A DNA stretch of 64,000 bases from NCBI GenBank assembly GCA_021845905.1, contig JAJZVA010000001.1, positions 124,001 through 188,000 on the forward strand. Direction: 5' to 3'. Made by a program: the position numbers and the translations under genes. Shown one piece after another: positions 46,901 to 55,059 of this stretch. Position 1 is the first letter of the stretch, and the number at the start of each line of letters is the position of its first letter. The notes under the pieces are model-generated. The model was not told the DNA's origin and searched no databases. It saw only the letters and a list, made by a program, of their open reading frames with translations. This stretch comes from Pseudomonadota bacterium. GTDB lineage: Bacteria; Pseudomonadota; Alphaproteobacteria; Micavibrionales; UBA2020.

Positions 46901-47589
46901 GTCGTGTTGGCAGTGCCGAAAATCAGCTCGGCCTTGCCGCCCGTGCCGCCCGCGACGTCCTTCAGCGTGACGGCGCCGGTCAGCGTGTTGCTGGCATTGT
47001 TCAGGGTCAGGGTGGCGTCGGAGCCCGCGGCCGTGCCGGCCGTGATCGCCGTCGCGCCTGTGACCGCAGCCGCGCCAGTGACCGTCAGGTTGGTCGCGGC
47101 GGTCGAGGTCGTGCCAACGTTGTCGATGGTCAGCGCGCCGCCCAACGTCAGCGCGCCGGAGTCGGTCACGTTGACGGCCTTGTTCGCCGTGTTATTGTTG
47201 GTGATTGTCATCGCGTTGGCGCCAGTTCCCGAGTTCGTCACGGAGCCGATAGTGACGGAAAGAGGGTTGGTCGTCCCCGCGGCAGCCTGCGTAATGTTGA
47301 TCGCGCCCGCGCCCGCGACGCTGTTATCAATCGTGCCGAGAGAGAACGTATCCTTGTTCGCGCTTCCATCGTTCGCCGTCTGGTCATTGGTGACCGTCAG
47401 GGCAAACGTGGCAAGGTTGACGTTGTCGCCCTTCCCGGTGCCTACCGCAGGCAGACCGTTGGCGTTATAGCCCCATGTGCCGTTCGCGGTCAGCGTATCT
47501 GTCGCCGCCTGTGCTTGCGTTGAGAAAGCGGCGACCGCGACGAGAGCCGTCGTGGCGAGAAGAACTTTTCTAAGGCGAACGATGGGCAT
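43906..47589 (-). CDS. Autotransporter (type Va) surface protein
   Basis: A 1227-residue autotransporter. A signal peptide (MPIVRLRKVLLATTALVAVAAFSTQAQA) precedes a passenger of about 900 residues that is nearly all Thr/Gly/Ala/Asn beta-helix sequence. At least three related units carry the pattern TLTFDGTGAVTGTVGTTSK and NASISGLVNATAL. The C-terminal 280 residues form the beta-barrel domain (from about GLNTWFEGYGQHAHQDTRSS) ending in LRATLHF, the terminal Phe typical of outer-membrane barrels. No protease motif is visible in the passenger; adhesion is a guess. The long antisense ORFs are compositional shadows. Confidence 0.92.
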   Translation of the reverse strand: MPIVRLRKVLLATTALVAVAAFSTQAQAATDTLTANGTWGYNANGLPAVGTGKGDNVNLATFALTVTNDQTANDGSANKDTFSLGTIDNSVAGAGAINITQAAAGTTNPLSVTIGSVTNSGTGANAMTITNNNTANKAVNVTDSGALTLGGALTIDNVGTTSTAATNLTVTGAAAVTGATAITAGTAAGSDATLTLNNASNTLTGAVTLKDVAGGTGGKAELIFGTANTTDTLTAGIAANATDEGTVILKGSNAITGAGAWGAVGTLLHEVDAGASGTTSSIAGAVNATTLSITSTGSLALNDAGTDTVTNTTFNGDGTLHIGAGGTLASTITTATTNTGTLTFDGTGAVTGTVGTTSKLLKLINAGAGGNASISGLVNATALDFTGTNAVALNGVGTNNVGTVAFGTNDGTLTLGAGANLTGNITTATTNQGTVTLNGASTITGTIGSSTDEAKVFKAGVEGTASSVSGAVYAGSVAISGTTDAANAGSMAFGSTLSAGTSGMSVSSAGATTAQAESATVTGAFTDAGSLNVTAAATAGANATLTLDGATNTVTGATNLTDGAAGNATLDVKGAAATFTGGVIGGAAGNGTLTLDGTGTQTITGAIGTTSLKTVNASSTVATKFVNAVAATTINVTGADAATFESTANGALVFGAAATGSTTFDGAFTGSLNGTGGAVGSGVGTATLDATSASVSTIGNTGVLKALTLNNPTAGTAITVTTSGNVAAADTTNLGINTLTDGGTFTLGAGQTLNATSYSSTVYGNVAAGANLVTLATGSTVNFTNNVSATHNYVLVSGTDASNVLGTTLKVNGQTVTTTASTVGLMQYQEVVSGHQLEVDATREAITSSLGSALTSNDLAVGSVLDAIKATATGNLATAENLLASGGSTAALHTSLQSLQPTVDGGAEQAALAVGDETGGIIDTRLAALRTGDTTSGVAAGYSSQGLNTWFEGYGQHAHQDTRSSVDGFSSNTAGGAVGIDTQNLPGGSVVGFALNYGQSWIDSHNANTTRTTMDNYGGNFYGTYKMPENTFVNGQLGYAYNTLTSDRHNADLAGDTAVGKTHSDQYTARAALGRNYAMSGGMTLTPLASVNYTYLKTAGYTETGAGASDLTVKGNDQNVLDLGLGVNARWKIKADDQGDIVKPGVHAGYTYSAIDDKVQTSSSFTGDPANTLFTTTGASPARNTFDLGANVVYATVSNWDFSANYDFQYKSDYTSHTGELRATLHF

Positions 47590-47806
47590 GATTGACGATC
47601 CTTATGTTTGTCAGTTGATTTAAAAATTGAATTTCAGTCTGGCAGGATATGGGGCATGCGGACTAAAGTAGTCCGTGCAATATATGTAGCAGGATTAAGT
47701 GCTTTCACCAACCCCTGATGGGGATGATTCAATGAGTTTTATTAGCGCTGTGACATATTACTGCTACTTCCTTTTTGTTTTATGAAAGCGTTTAATAACA
47801 AATTAA

Positions 47807-48667
47807 TTATGGCACACTGTTGCAGAAAACCGGAATTCTCAATAAAGACGGCCACTTTCGAGCCCAGCCTTTTTCATGGCTATTCCCCACGACAACCGTT
47901 TCATGCATACAAAAATATGTTCCGGAAGCGCGTTTCCAGCCATCAAAGACGTCTTGTGGCACAACGGAATCTTTTCCACCGATAAAATGCCGCTGCGGAA
48001 TTCCCGCTATTTCAGAAGCGACACTGGTAGGATCTATGGAATCTTTCAATGGACTGACATTATGGATAGCGACGAAAGCGGCATAATCCGTGTTCCCCAC
48101 AACCGTACGAATGGACAAGACATCATGCCGCCGCGCTGCAACCAGCATCGCGATCGCCGCGCCGCCGGAATAGCCGACCAGATTGAAGCCCGTCACATTA
48201 TAATCTTTTCTGATGCCGTCTAGCGCCTGATTGTAGGCCGCGATAACTTCCGGCGCGGTGACTCCGCTCGTCCAGTAAATATCAAGACAAGGGCCAGACT
48301 CGTTCCAGCCCGTATATTGGCACGGACGCGCCATGTAAATTACGTTGGGCGCCGGATCTTCCGCCGCAAGACGCAATGCCACCGGGTCCGGCGGCGTCGG
48401 GTTAGGGGATTTCGTATACTTTCCGAGCCACGCCAGCCCGTCTCCTTCGATATACAAGTCAACGGGCGCAGACGATTTTTCAATACGTTGCCACGTCGTC
48501 AGATTGAAAATGCCCGCATGGACGACACGCTCGTGCATCCCCGCGCTTGCGGCAATACGTGCTGCCGTTTCGTGTCGGACAGACAGGGAAGACACAGTCG
48601 CGCAGCCTCCCAGCACGGTCAGTGCCAAAAACCCTGAAAACAAGCTGCTTTTAGAATTTACCTGCAA
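47807..48667 (-). CDS. Lipoprotein alpha/beta hydrolase
   Basis: A 286-residue predicted lipoprotein with signal peptide and lipobox (LTVLGGC). It has an alpha/beta-hydrolase-like core with the nucleophile elbow GYSGGAA, preceded by VIYMARPCQYTG and followed by an Asp/His region (IPQRHFIGGKDSVVP, GNSHEKGW). A paralogue with the same layout lies outside the island at 55202-56092. Substrate unknown; an outer-membrane or periplasmic esterase role is plausible. Confidence 0.75.
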   Translation of the reverse strand: MQVNSKSSLFSGFLALTVLGGCATVSSLSVRHETAARIAASAGMHERVVHAGIFNLTTWQRIEKSSAPVDLYIEGDGLAWLGKYTKSPNPTPPDPVALRLAAEDPAPNVIYMARPCQYTGWNESGPCLDIYWTSGVTAPEVIAAYNQALDGIRKDYNVTGFNLVGYSGGAAIAMLVAARRHDVLSIRTVVGNTDYAAFVAIHNVSPLKDSIDPTSVASEIAGIPQRHFIGGKDSVVPQDVFDGWKRASGTYFCMHETVVVGNSHEKGWARKWPSLLRIPVFCNSVP

Positions 48668-49363
48668 TAGATGACAACTCCTTTAATGTCACCATTACTG
48701 ACCTAACTTCTATTGAACTCCGTCAGACGGCGGGTTTGACTAAGGTTGTATAATCACTTATTCAATCTCTATCACGCTCAGCTCCAGATAAATATTTCTG
48801 AATGGTTTCTTGAGCCTGTTCATCCAGTGTAGGAATTTCTCTCGGATAGAAATAGCCTCCGATTAATTTACCTTAACTATTTCAAGGAGTGAAGCATATA
48901 TCATTCATCAGCGCGCCCAACGCTTGGCCTGTTTCAAAAAGCAGGAGGGGTTTCCTCGTCATTAACTTCCCAAGATAAAAGTTTATAAATGCTGCCTTTT
49001 TTAATTGACGGGAATCAGAGAATGGGTATAAAAGCGAATCATATACGTTTAACAACTTGGAGGATCAAGACAGTGCCCGACGGTGATAGTAGTCATTTGC
49101 GTGAGTGTGAAAGACACACTTTCGTTCTCCGGCAAGTCTGATCTGTTAAGACTCTGCCAGACCGGAAGTCGAGTGGCAGAGGCTTTAATACAAAGTTTTC
49201 TTTCCAGCTTTTCACACCAAATCAACGCTTTATATCTGCTTTAATTAATCGGCGCTTCGACTGCCGCATATGCCGACTGCCGTATATACTGCATTCAAAG
49301 TACCCCTTATTGTCCTAAAGGCCCTGTTTCTGACTTGCAACAAGCAAAGGAAGAAGGTGAGCC
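48668..49363 (+). promoter_or_regulatory. Long leader region of the Nramp gene
   Basis: This 696-base gap has no convincing gene. A sigma-70-like promoter (TTGACG, 16 bases, TATAAA) is at 49005-49032, which would give a leader of about 325 bases before the transporter start. The leader contains the hairpins AGTGTG/CACACT (49104-49120) and CTCTGCCA/TGGCAGAG (49152-49181), with a CCGG-containing loop. It could be a metal-sensing RNA, but I could not match it to a known riboswitch. The left half (48668-49000) may hold the divergent lipoprotein promoter. Confidence 0.4.
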
Positions 49364-50995
49364 ATGACAAAAAATGCAAGAGAAGATGCCGCGCTGGATG
49401 AAGCCCACGTCGGACACATCCGGGGTGCTTTAGGAACAATATTGCAGGACGACACAGGGCCGCGTTCCGGCTGGAAGGCAAAGTTGAAAACGCTGCTGGC
49501 CATCCTCGGCCCTGGCCTGATTGTCATGGTCGGCGATAACGATGCGGGGGCTTTTAGCACCTATACGCAAGCAGGACAGAATTACGGCACAACCCTGCTA
49601 TGGACGCTACTGCTGCTGGTTCCTGTCCTGTATGTTAATCAGGAAATGGTCTTGCGGTTGGGCGCAGTCTCCCGTGTCGGACATGCACGGCTCATTCTTG
49701 AGCGGTTCGGCAAGTTCTGGGGTGCTTTCAGCGTCATCGACCTGTTTTTGCTTAATGCCCTGACGATTGTCACGGAGTTTATCGGCATCAGCCTTGCCCT
49801 TAATTATCTCGGCCTGTCGAAAGAATGGGGTGTTGTCCTCTCGGCAGTGCTTATCATGGCGGCGGCAAGCACTGGAGATTTCCGCAAGTTTGAGCGTTTT
49901 TCTCTTATGTTGGTTGTTGGCAGCCTACTTCTGATCCCCGTCATTCTCAGCATCCACCCACCCATCGACCAGATCACCCATGATTTCTTTGTGCCACAAA
50001 TGCCGAAGGATGCCAAATTGAGTGATGTTATGCTGCTCATCATTGCCATTGTCGGAACAACTGTTGCGCCTTGGCAGCTTTTCTTCCAGCAAAGCTATGT
50101 CATCGACAAGCGCATCACCTCGCGCTTCATCCGCTATGAGCGCGTTGATCTCGCCATTGGTATCCTGCTGGTCATCATTGGCGGCGTTGCCATGATTGCC
50201 TTTGCAGCAGCTACCTATGCCGGACACACAGAGTTCGGCAATTTCACCGATGCAGGAGCTGTTGCTTTCGGATTGCAACAGTATGTCGGCCATATTCCTG
50301 CTGTGCTTTTTGCGCTTGCTCTGGTCGATGCCTGCATTATCGGCGCATCATCGGTCTCCCTCTCCACGGCCTATGCTCTCGGGGACGTGCTGTCTCTAAA
50401 ACATTCCCTGCACCGCAAGCCCAAGGAAGCAAAAGGCTTTTATGCTGTTTACTGTGGCTTGATCGCTCTGTCCGCTGCTTTGGTGCTGATCCCAGGTGTA
50501 CCGCTTGGCCTCCTGACCAATGCCGTCCAGACACTGGCAGGCGTTCTGCTGCCCAGTGCAACCGTCTTTTTGCTGCTGCTGTGCAATGACAAGGCTGTAT
50601 TAGGCCCTTGGGCTAATACACGTGGCCTCAATCTGTTTACAGGCGCAGTCATTGCCGTACTGGTCGTGCTGTCAATCATCCTGACAGCCTCCGTATTGTT
50701 CCCGGACATCAGTGAAAACCAGATCATTGGCATTCTTGTTGGCGGTGGGCTGCTTTCTCTGATTGTGACCCTCGGGGTCAAAATATTTGAACGCCGTTCC
50801 CGCAAGAAGAAGACAGATAAAGTCGATATTTCGGAGCGTAATACATGGCAAATGCCGCCACTCAAGCAGCTTGCACCCATGCAGCTAACCACGCTCAACC
50901 GTATCTGGCTTGCCGTCTTGCGGCTTTACCTGATCGTGGCAGGAGGTCTGGTTCTGGTGCGTATCGTTCAACTCGCTATGGGCGGTCAAGAATAA
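49364..50995 (+). CDS. Nramp-family divalent metal transporter
   Basis: A 543-residue SLC11/Nramp-type transporter with 11-12 membrane helices. TM1 reads GPGLIVMVGDNDAGAFSTY instead of the usual DPGN, and TM6 reads VGTTVAPWQLFFQQS, so the canonical MPH metal-binding Met is absent. These changes match the Nramp-related Mg2+ transporter clade (NRMT) rather than Mn/Fe transporters; Mg2+ uptake is therefore an inference. It is island-borne and has a long structured leader. A truncated secreted peptide gene follows 10 bases later. Confidence 0.85.
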   Translation: MTKNAREDAALDEAHVGHIRGALGTILQDDTGPRSGWKAKLKTLLAILGPGLIVMVGDNDAGAFSTYTQAGQNYGTTLLWTLLLLVPVLYVNQEMVLRLGAVSRVGHARLILERFGKFWGAFSVIDLFLLNALTIVTEFIGISLALNYLGLSKEWGVVLSAVLIMAAASTGDFRKFERFSLMLVVGSLLLIPVILSIHPPIDQITHDFFVPQMPKDAKLSDVMLLIIAIVGTTVAPWQLFFQQSYVIDKRITSRFIRYERVDLAIGILLVIIGGVAMIAFAAATYAGHTEFGNFTDAGAVAFGLQQYVGHIPAVLFALALVDACIIGASSVSLSTAYALGDVLSLKHSLHRKPKEAKGFYAVYCGLIALSAALVLIPGVPLGLLTNAVQTLAGVLLPSATVFLLLLCNDKAVLGPWANTRGLNLFTGAVIAVLVVLSIILTASVLFPDISENQIIGILVGGGLLSLIVTLGVKIFERRSRKKKTDKVDISERNTWQMPPLKQLAPMQLTTLNRIWLAVLRLYLIVAGGLVLVRIVQLAMGGQE

Positions 50996-51005
50996 GGAGG
51001 TAATC

Positions 51006-51086
51006 ATGAAAAAGACTCTGAAACTTCTCGGCATGGTTGTCTGTCTCATACCCTGCATGGCCTATGCAGAAGATAATCCCCAGTGA
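51006..51086 (+). pseudogene. Truncated secreted protein downstream of Nramp gene
   Basis: After AAGGAGG, a reading frame begins MKKTLKLLGMVVCLIPCMAYAEDN, a perfect signal peptide, and stops two residues later with TGA. The mature part is missing, so this looks like a gene truncated by a deletion or rearrangement. The following 150 bases encode, on the minus strand, a fragment without start or stop (contains GGNETVKGNQEVYG), probably foreign debris. Confidence 0.6.
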
Positions 51087-51246
51087 ACTCGATAGCGCAC
51101 TGCGTGCAGGTCATTCAGATGATAAGTATAGTCGTTCTGTATGCCGTTGGTGCCATAAACTTCCTGATTGCCCTTGACGGTTTCATTACCGCCTATCATG
51201 ACACTGGAAAGCGCACCGTTCTCGACAACGGATTTGGTCTTGATGT

Positions 51247-51420
51247 CTAGGCGGTATTAATACCCATGCCTATACTGGGAATAATGAACCGGTGCGAGCC
51301 ATTTTCGAGTTAGATTTTATAATTTTAGGAGCGATTTTATCACAAAGCCCTCTTGAAAACTTACACAATCTCTTACACAGTCAAAACAGAGACGCAATAT
51401 TATCATTATATATCAAATAG
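51247..51420 (+). pseudogene. RHS C-terminal remnant at the island's right end
   Basis: The frame opens with LGGINTHAYTGNNEPVRA, closely similar to the end of the RHS core at 41503 (LLGGINTYAYVGNPV). It then diverges into an AT-rich tail ending in TAG (NLLHSQNRDAILSLYIK). No start is present. It is a fragment of a second RHS gene or an orphan RHS tip. The right arm-site repeat lies inside it. Confidence 0.6.
51360..51378 (+). repeat. Right integrase arm-site candidates
   Basis: CTTACACAATCTCT (51360-51373), overlapping a further CTTACAC (51372-51378), repeats the left-end motif at 29169-29182 in the same orientation. It lies about 60 bases from the attR core. Confidence 0.65.
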
Positions 51421-51438
51421 ATAGGTTTTTTAGAGGGC

Positions 51439-51492
51439 ACTCAAAATCAGGTACCGCAAGGTGTGTTGGTTCGAGTCCGACCAGGGGCACCA
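51439..51492 (+). tRNA. tRNA-Leu(CAA), 3' half only
   Basis: From the core ACTCAAAAT it continues with the anticodon stem strand TCAGG, a variable arm, the T arm (GTTGG-TTCGAGT-CCGAC), the acceptor strand CAGGGGC and encoded ACCA. It completes the 5' half at 29043-29082. The core forms the attR junction of island 1. Not functional alone. Confidence 0.9.
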
Positions 51493-51619
51493 TTTATTCA
51501 GGCGGGGTTCCGCTCTGCGCCTTCGGCGCAACCGCGATGCCCGCAAAGGCTATTTATCGACAGTCTCTCAACTGCACCATTTTGCGGATTTCTTTCTTTT
51601 AGTATATTTTTGGCTCAGC

Positions 51620-53104
51620 TTAATACCTGAGTTGCACGCGGGTCATAAGCAGGTCTTCATTTGGCCTGTCGCCGGTCGTCGCACCGCCTTTAAAAGTCTC
51701 GCGGGTGAAATCGGCATCCAGCTTGACCGCGGGATTGAAGTACCAGTTCATGCCCGCAGAGACTTCATATGCATGGCTTACGGAAGTTGACGGACTGGCA
51801 TAGAACGAAAACGCATTCGGATCGACATCCAGCTCGCTGTAACGTCCGACAAGTTCAAAAGCCCCCCATTGATTGGCCCGCGGATCGAAATCATGCTCCG
51901 GCCGCACGCCGCCATAACGCTCTTTCTCGCCCGTCAGCACATAGCCTGCGGTTGCTTCCCATGCCTTGTTGTGCAACATGGATTTATGGGCGCCATTTTG
52001 GACGCTTTGCCCCTCTTCGACATAGTCCGCCATCAGGCCGAAGGACTTGTAGTAATAGGTGAGTTGCGGATTAAGCCTCCAGACGTCGCCGTTGGCATAG
52101 GTGCCGGAGCCGTAGGAAAAAACGATCCGCTGCGCCTCCGACAGGAATCCGTTAGCAAGCTCGGATGTTGTGGAATTGCCTTCATGATTGCTCCCGTATG
52201 ATCCGGCAAGACCGGCGCCGAGAGCTTGCAAAGGCGCATCTCCGGTCAGGTAAAAGGGATGCGCAAAGATCCGCCCGTCGAAATCCTTGGCATTGCCGGC
52301 CTGGCCATTGCTGATAGTCAAATCCGGAGCGCCGTTAAAAATGCCTGCTTGATATTCAAGCGCATTGGGTATCGCCTGTCCGTAGAGCATCACGCCTTCA
52401 TCGCGTTGCGGCACAAGGTCGTTCGCATAGCTGCGCTCGATAAGAGGGAGTTCCTGCCCGGATTGCGCGCGTTCCAGTCCCAGAGGAGCCTTGAATTGCC
52501 CGAAGCGCGCATTCAGAAAGTTCGTCTCCGGCATGGGATGGAAATCGCCGTAGGCGTCAAAGAGACGCGCCTGCCCGGTGCCGAAATCCGTCATGATAAA
52601 GGCGTTGAAGTAATCCGTCATCTTGATATCGACAATCGGCCGCGCGCGGCGCACTTCGAAAGTATTCGTGCTTGTGCCAACGACTGATTTATGGTCGTTA
52701 AAAAACGTATGGCTGTCCAGTTGCGCATAGGCCGCGAAGCGCACGGCATACCGCCTGTCCGCCGAGGTGATGGCAAGCCCCTGGCTGGGATTGATTTCGA
52801 CTGACGGCGTTGCGGATTCCTTCTCTTCAATGGCGTCAAGGCGCTGACTGATCGTCTTGCTTTCGGCTGAAAAGCGATCACCGCCGGTCGCGGCCGGCGC
52901 CTGCGATCCGATGGCATCTTGCTCTTTCACCTTCCCGATCAATGCGTCAATCTGCTTCTGCTGGAGGGCGATCTGTTTCTGCTGGGCGGAGATTTGCGAT
53001 TGCAGCTTTTTAATGAGGATCATCTCATTGTCATCGGCATAGGCATGGCCCGACGCAAGCGTGACGATGGCCGTAGACGCAATGAACAAGGCCGCTCTTT
53101 TCAT
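51620..53104 (-). CDS. Phosphate-selective porin O/P family protein
   Basis: A 494-residue OprO/OprP-type outer-membrane porin. A signal peptide (MKRAALFIASTAIVTLASGHAYA) is followed by a coiled-coil segment with repeated QQKQIALQQKQIDAL (about 35-60), which may trimerise or contact the cell wall, and a beta-barrel ending in VQLRY. Barrel landmarks are VRRARPIVDIKMTDYFNAFIMTDFG and NARFGQFKAPLGLERAQSG. Anion or phosphate uptake is the family role. It is the first backbone gene right of island 1. Confidence 0.88.
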   Translation of the reverse strand: MKRAALFIASTAIVTLASGHAYADDNEMILIKKLQSQISAQQKQIALQQKQIDALIGKVKEQDAIGSQAPAATGGDRFSAESKTISQRLDAIEEKESATPSVEINPSQGLAITSADRRYAVRFAAYAQLDSHTFFNDHKSVVGTSTNTFEVRRARPIVDIKMTDYFNAFIMTDFGTGQARLFDAYGDFHPMPETNFLNARFGQFKAPLGLERAQSGQELPLIERSYANDLVPQRDEGVMLYGQAIPNALEYQAGIFNGAPDLTISNGQAGNAKDFDGRIFAHPFYLTGDAPLQALGAGLAGSYGSNHEGNSTTSELANGFLSEAQRIVFSYGSGTYANGDVWRLNPQLTYYYKSFGLMADYVEEGQSVQNGAHKSMLHNKAWEATAGYVLTGEKERYGGVRPEHDFDPRANQWGAFELVGRYSELDVDPNAFSFYASPSTSVSHAYEVSAGMNWYFNPAVKLDADFTRETFKGGATTGDRPNEDLLMTRVQLRY

Positions 53105-53286
53105 GACAACACTCCAGGACTGCCAGATGATCCGGTCAAAGGGGACGCGAGGAAATATTTCCGGTTTCAGGCAATAAAAAACCAGATCAGTTTAAACGGA
53201 TCATATAAAAATATCAAATTGAAAGCCGACAAGGGCAACCATCCCGCTTTTGCCTACACGGGCATGCCGCTTTTATGGCACAAAGG

Positions 53287-54381
53287 TTACCGCGCCGGAC
53301 GCGCAACCTTTTTGCCCGCAGCCGACCAGAGCGTGATTTGATTTCCCGAGTCCCTGTAGCCGTTATGCCCGCGCGGCGCGGCGGGGCTGGACGCCGCCTG
53401 AAACGCATGCGCCAGGCTCTCTGGCGTGGCCCCGCCCGTGCCGACGTTGAACGCCGTGATGTCGCCCGGATCGTTCGCCACGGCTTTTGCAAAGACTTCC
53501 GTCAGCTTTTTCCATTGCTGCCCGCTGACGTTTCCGCCCAGCGTCTCCAGAGAGTCGAACACCAGCTCGTCTTTTTCGCCGCGCCATGCCCATGTCTGAC
53601 CGATCACTTTTCCCTTCGCGTTTTCGACCACGTAAAAGCCACTGTCTTTGGAGGTGAATCCATGTTCCGCGCAGGCCGCACCCGCGCCGCCGATGGACTG
53701 GCAGCAGTCCGTCAGTTCGCCGAGAAACAATCCGCGCACGTCATCCTTGTCAAGGCGGCGGAACGCCGCGCCCGGCAGGTCGAAATCCTCGCCCTTGATC
53801 GCGATGTCCGGAATGTTTTTGACAGCTGGCGCGCGCTTCACGAGCGCCAGCGCTACTTCAAAATCTTTTTCTTCCACATCGTTTTCAAAGCACAAATCGG
53901 CCAGCACAGGATGCTCCGCCGCCCGCGCGTAGCAGAATTGCGATGCGATCTCGCGCGTTTTCACCATCGACCACGACTTTCCGTCGGCGGATTTCGCCGG
54001 CACGGGAATCCGGTCGGCGAACTTCACCAGCTTCGCCATCGACGGGCCGCATCTCAAAACGGCGTCGCCCCATGCCTTCAAATCCATCTCCGGCGTTTTC
54101 TTCTCCGGCAGCTTGATCATCTGAATGATGTCGTGCAGGGGTTGCCTGCCTGCAACGCCCCACTTCTCAAGATACTGCAAAACGCGGTCTTCCGTGCCGA
54201 ACAACCCGGAAGCGGGGAACGCATAAACGGCGGCTTCTTTCCCTGAATAGCCTTCCTGCTTGATCATCTCGCTTACCGCCGCAAACGCGACGGGACGGAA
54301 GTATGACGGATCATATACCGACAACTCGATGTCCGGAGGCTCTGCACGCGCCGCTTTTTTCCATGTATTATAATCACGCAT
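53287..54381 (-). CDS. C-terminal part of ankyrin-linked protein, GNAT-like
   Basis: A 364-residue ORF. The C-terminal half (GELTDCCQSIGGAGAACAEHG, SGFYVVENAKGKVIGQTWAWRG, LVFDSLE) resembles a GNAT-like domain found in PcfJ-type and related proteins; the N-terminal half is helical. Its ATG sits inside the end of the ankyrin ORF, in the -1 frame, exactly after an in-phase A-AAT-TTA sequence. It is therefore either a separately translated downstream gene or the second half of a frameshifted fusion. No clear ribosome site of its own. Confidence 0.55.
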   Translation of the reverse strand: MRDYNTWKKAARAEPPDIELSVYDPSYFRPVAFAAVSEMIKQEGYSGKEAAVYAFPASGLFGTEDRVLQYLEKWGVAGRQPLHDIIQMIKLPEKKTPEMDLKAWGDAVLRCGPSMAKLVKFADRIPVPAKSADGKSWSMVKTREIASQFCYARAAEHPVLADLCFENDVEEKDFEVALALVKRAPAVKNIPDIAIKGEDFDLPGAAFRRLDKDDVRGLFLGELTDCCQSIGGAGAACAEHGFTSKDSGFYVVENAKGKVIGQTWAWRGEKDELVFDSLETLGGNVSGQQWKKLTEVFAKAVANDPGDITAFNVGTGGATPESLAHAFQAASSPAAPRGHNGYRDSGNQITLWSAAGKKVARPAR

Positions 54382-55059
54382 AAATTTTTAAATTCTCTCT
54401 TTTCCTCTTTCGACATAACATTTATGTCCGCGCCAAGTTCCACGACCAGACAGCGCGCCACATGATAATCACCGTGAATGTACGCAGCTATCAGCGCCGC
54501 ATCATTATCCGCATGCACGTTCGCACCCTGTTTGACCAGATAGCGCACCACGTGGAGATGGCCATTTCCCGCAGCCCATCTCAGCGCCGCATCATTATCC
54601 GCGTGCACATCGGCACCCTGTTCTTCGATCAGATAGCGCACCACATCAAGATGGCCGTTTTGTGCAGCCCACATCAGCGCCTTATCATTATTCGCATGCA
54701 CGTCCGCGCCCTGTTTGACCAGATAGTGTACGACATCAAGATGACCGCAGACCGCTGCAAAGATCAACGCAAAATCTTCATGCGCATATATGTTTGCACC
54801 TGCCGCTACCAATTCCTTTAAACGCGCAAGGTCACCTTTTCGGATAGCATCGATAACCTGCTTCTCCCCATAAAGGATCAGCCTCTCTTCATCGCTTTCC
54901 CGCTTTGGCAACGCCGCCACGATGTCCTTATAGGTCTTCCGTTGTTGCGGCTTGGGCGCGGAAACGTCATCGAACGTTCCGGCGCGTCCGGCTTCCAGCA
55001 AGCGCCTTCAAGGCCTCCAGCGCCAGACGTACAGGTTGCGGTATTTCATTTTTTGCCAT
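54273..55059 (-). pseudogene. Ankyrin-repeat gene broken by frame changes
   Basis: The ankyrin block (five repeats such as GHLDVVRYLIEEQGADVHADND, about residues 60-200 of the 55001 ORF) lacks an ATG. A natural N-terminus (MAKNEIPQPVRLALEALKAL) starts at 55059 in another frame and would join LLEAGRAGTFDDV after a +1 shift near 55010. At the other end the frame must shift -1 at A-AAT-TTA (near 54385) to enter the GNAT-like ORF at 54381. N- and C-terminal parts share a frame. Indels, sequence errors or programmed shifts are all possible. Confidence 0.55.

Larger units (their letters stand above)
29074..51447 (+). mobile_element. Island 1: integrative mobilizable element in tRNA-Leu(CAA)
   Basis: A 22,365-bp unit lies between two ACTCAAAAT cores that split a tRNA-Leu gene. 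It has a tyrosine integrase at the left end, its own tRNA-Leu(CAA), ArdA, a toxin-antitoxin pair, MobC and MobA-type relaxase, an oriT-like hairpin region, an RHS protein, IS remnants, an autotransporter, a lipoprotein and a metal transporter. No type IV secretion genes are present, so it would need a helper for conjugation. Arm-like 14-bp repeats mark both ends. Confidence 0.85.

Noticed and set aside
44911-47523. Long ORFs antisense to the autotransporter
   Set aside because: Two or three frames are open because of the Thr/Ala/Gly-rich repeats; the signal peptide and barrel show the minus strand is coding.
49060-49200. Known metal riboswitch (yybP-ykoY or M-box) upstream of the Nramp gene
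   Set aside because: The hairpins are real, but I could not match the conserved nucleotides of either class, so only a structured leader is claimed.
29043-51492. Split tRNA-Leu as a group I intron-containing tRNA
   Set aside because: The halves are 22 kb apart with protein genes between, no intron-like core is adjacent to either half, and integrase plus arm repeats explain the gap.
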